Positions 12,127-13,571 of a stretch of DNA of 13,571 nt are shown piece by piece; position 1 is the stretch's first letter, and each line of letters starts with the position of its first letter. A program made the translations under genes and the position numbers. The notes beneath the pieces are model-generated. The model was not told the DNA's origin. It saw only the letters and a list, made by a program, of their open reading frames with translations, and made no database searches. Where the stretch lies: the NCBI GenBank assembly GCA_035477595.1, contig DATIKM010000037.1, forward strand, positions 1 to 13,571. Reading direction: 5' to 3'. Source of the stretch: DATIKM01 sp035477595 (lineage in GTDB: Bacteria > Armatimonadota > Chthonomonadetes > Chthonomonadales > CAJBBX01).

Positions 12127-13571
12127 ATGGCACACAGATCGATCATGCGAGCGTCCGTCGCGGCGGCGCTCCTAGCACTCGGCGCTCCCTTGTATGGTCA
12201 AGAGGCGTCGAGGAGCGCTCGTCCGGCGAGCGTGAACATCACCATCTACAACCAGAACTTCGCGCTCGTGAAGGAGCGGAGGCCCATAGAGCTCGTCCGG
12301 GGACGCAACCGCGTCGTCATCGAGGACGTCGCCTCACAGATCGACCCCACCTCCGTCCACTTCAAGAGCGTCACCGCGCCCGCAGCGGTCGTCGTCCGCG
12401 AGCAGAACTACCTCTACGACCTCATCAACCCCACGACCCTCCTCAACAAGTCCGTGGGGAGGAAGGTCACCATCAGGCAGAACCTGGGCAACGGGGTGGT
12501 CAGGGAGCTGACTGGGACCATCGTGACGCCTGTGTCGCAGATCGTGGCACGCACCGGCGAGGGCGAGGGCCTCGGCGCGGCTCACGCCGGACTGGTGGTT
12601 CGGCTGGACGACGGGAAGCTGGTGCTGAACCCCGTCGGCGAGGTGGTGCTGCACGAGATGCCGGCCGGCCTCATTCCGCGGCCACAACTCGTGTGGCTGG
12701 TCGACAGCGAGCAGGCCGGCACGCATGACGCCGAGGTGTCCTATCTGACCCAGGGCGTGACGTGGAGGGCCGACTACGTCGCCACGCTCTCCGCCGACGA
12801 CACGATGCTGGACCTGACCGGTTGGGTGACCCTGGACAACAGGAGCGGCGCCACCTATGAGAACGCCAGCCTCCAGCTCATCGCCGGAGACGTGCGACGC
12901 ATCCAGCCGCAGCGTCGGCGCGGGATGATGGAGGAGATGGCCCTGGCGGCTCCCGGCGCTGCGGGCCGCGAGGGTGGGTTCCAGCAGGAGGCGTTCTTCG
13001 AGTACCACCTGTACACGCTGGAGGGGACGACGACGGTGCGCGACAACGAGCAGAAGCAGATGACGCTCCTCACCGCGAACCGGGTGCCCGCCACCAAGCG
13101 CTTCATCTACGAAGGCCGGAGAGGGTTCTGGGGCATCGGTAACCCCAACCACCAACCCGGGGAGGGCTTCGACACGAGCCAGAACCGCAAGGTCAACATC
13201 ATCGTCGAGGTCAAGAACGCCAAACCGGCAATGGGCATCCCGCTTCCCAAGGGACGCGTCCGCCTCTACAAGGCCGACAGCAGGGGCGCTCTCCAGTTCG
13301 TCGGCGAGGACGAGATCGACCACACCCCGCAGAACGAAACGCTCAAGCTCTACGTTGGCGACAGCTTCGACATAGTCGGCGAGCACAAGCGCACCGACTT
13401 CAACCGCATCGGGCCCAGAGAGGTCGAGGAGAGCTTCGAGATCAGCATCCGCAACCGGCGGAAGGAGCCCGCGCAGGTCACCGTCGTCGAGCACGCCTGG
13501 GCCGACTGGCGCATCACCGCCAGGAGCCACCCCTACGTCCGGAAGGACGCTCGCACCATCGAGTTCCCCAT
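12127..13571 (+). CDS. Secreted DUF4139-domain protein (3' end outside window)
   Basis: 481 codons are inside the window and the frame is still open at the right edge. The ATG at 12127 follows GGGAGG by six bases. Residues 1-25 form a signal peptide (MRASVAAALLALGAPLYGQ core), so the protein should be outside the inner membrane. An N-terminal beta-rich part (about 35-190) begins VNITIYNQNFALVKERR. The DUF4139 domain follows: VSYLTQGVTWRADYVATL (204-221), LTGWVTLDNRSGATYENASL (230-249), LIAGDV (251-256), FFEYHLYTLEGTTTVRDNEQ (290-309), PLPKGRVRLYK (372-382) and FVGEDEIDHTP (391-401). A Gln/Arg/Met-rich loop (260-287) interrupts it. The domain's function is unknown. Known members run about 500 residues, so only a short tail is probably missing. 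It may be co-transcribed with the beta-helix gene 120 bases upstream. Confidence 0.92.
   Translation, partial: MAHRSIMRASVAAALLALGAPLYGQEASRSARPASVNITIYNQNFALVKERRPIELVRGRNRVVIEDVASQIDPTSVHFKSVTAPAAVVVREQNYLYDLINPTTLLNKSVGRKVTIRQNLGNGVVRELTGTIVTPVSQIVARTGEGEGLGAAHAGLVVRLDDGKLVLNPVGEVVLHEMPAGLIPRPQLVWLVDSEQAGTHDAEVSYLTQGVTWRADYVATLSADDTMLDLTGWVTLDNRSGATYENASLQLIAGDVRRIQPQRRRGMMEEMALAAPGAAGREGGFQQEAFFEYHLYTLEGTTTVRDNEQKQMTLLTANRVPATKRFIYEGRRGFWGIGNPNHQPGEGFDTSQNRKVNIIVEVKNAKPAMGIPLPKGRVRLYKADSRGALQFVGEDEIDHTPQNETLKLYVGDSFDIVGEHKRTDFNRIGPREVEESFEISIRNRRKEPAQVTVVEHAWADWRITARSHPYVRKDARTIEFP

Noticed and set aside
12334..13530. Long open frame (398 codons) on the minus strand opposite the DUF4139 gene
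   Set aside because: It lies fully antisense to a gene with clear domain motifs, and antisense frames stay open easily in GC-rich coding DNA. Its product has no recognisable motif.

Overview
The window is GC-rich bacterial DNA with dense, mostly short-spaced genes and clear Shine-Dalgarno sites. An Lnt-like membrane acyltransferase, Tat-type signal peptides and exported beta-helix and DUF4139 proteins point to a diderm with a large secretome. The combination of Tat-exported sugar-isomerase-like TIM barrels, an NHS-family MFS permease and pectate-lyase-like helices resembles Armatimonadota or Planctomycetota. That placement is inference from gene content only. I see no rRNA, tRNA, CRISPR array, transposase or phage gene.

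Left part, minus strand (1-2830). The first 117 bases hold the N-terminus of a Tat-exported protein running off the window. About 500 bases without a convincing gene follow, containing a 32-bp imperfect direct repeat. Then come two sulfur amino-acid genes read right to left: cysK (cysteine synthase) and, 25 bases later, a cystathionine gamma-synthase/lyase family enzyme. Together they can make cysteine and interconvert it with homocysteine through cystathionine. The region upstream of cysK has two small palindromes in an unusually AT-rich patch, and a possible hairpin over the ribosome binding site.

Middle, plus strand (3212-5588). An Lnt-like carbon-nitrogen hydrolase, a FmdB-type zinc-ribbon protein and a membrane-anchored FKBP prolyl isomerase lie in one direction. 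The last two are very close together. The set looks related to the cell envelope, but a shared pathway is not shown.

Right part, plus strand (5612-13571). A strong sigma70-type promoter with a perfect TATAAT box drives a lone parB-like gene. A long palindrome covers its start-site region and ribosome binding site. A Tat-exported xylose-isomerase-like TIM barrel follows after 34 bases, then a hairpin, an NHS-type MFS transporter, a second strong hairpin, a nicotinate phosphoribosyltransferase (NAD salvage), a secreted beta-helix protein of the pectate-lyase superfamily, and a secreted DUF4139 protein cut by the window edge. The TIM barrel, the transporter and the beta-helix protein would suit uptake or processing of sugar- or nucleoside-like compounds, but no substrate can be read from sequence.

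I found no clear new multi-gene system. The best leads are the solo ParB with its palindromic leader, the Lnt-like protein lacking several residues that are essential in E. coli Lnt, and the palindromes at the cysK promoter.
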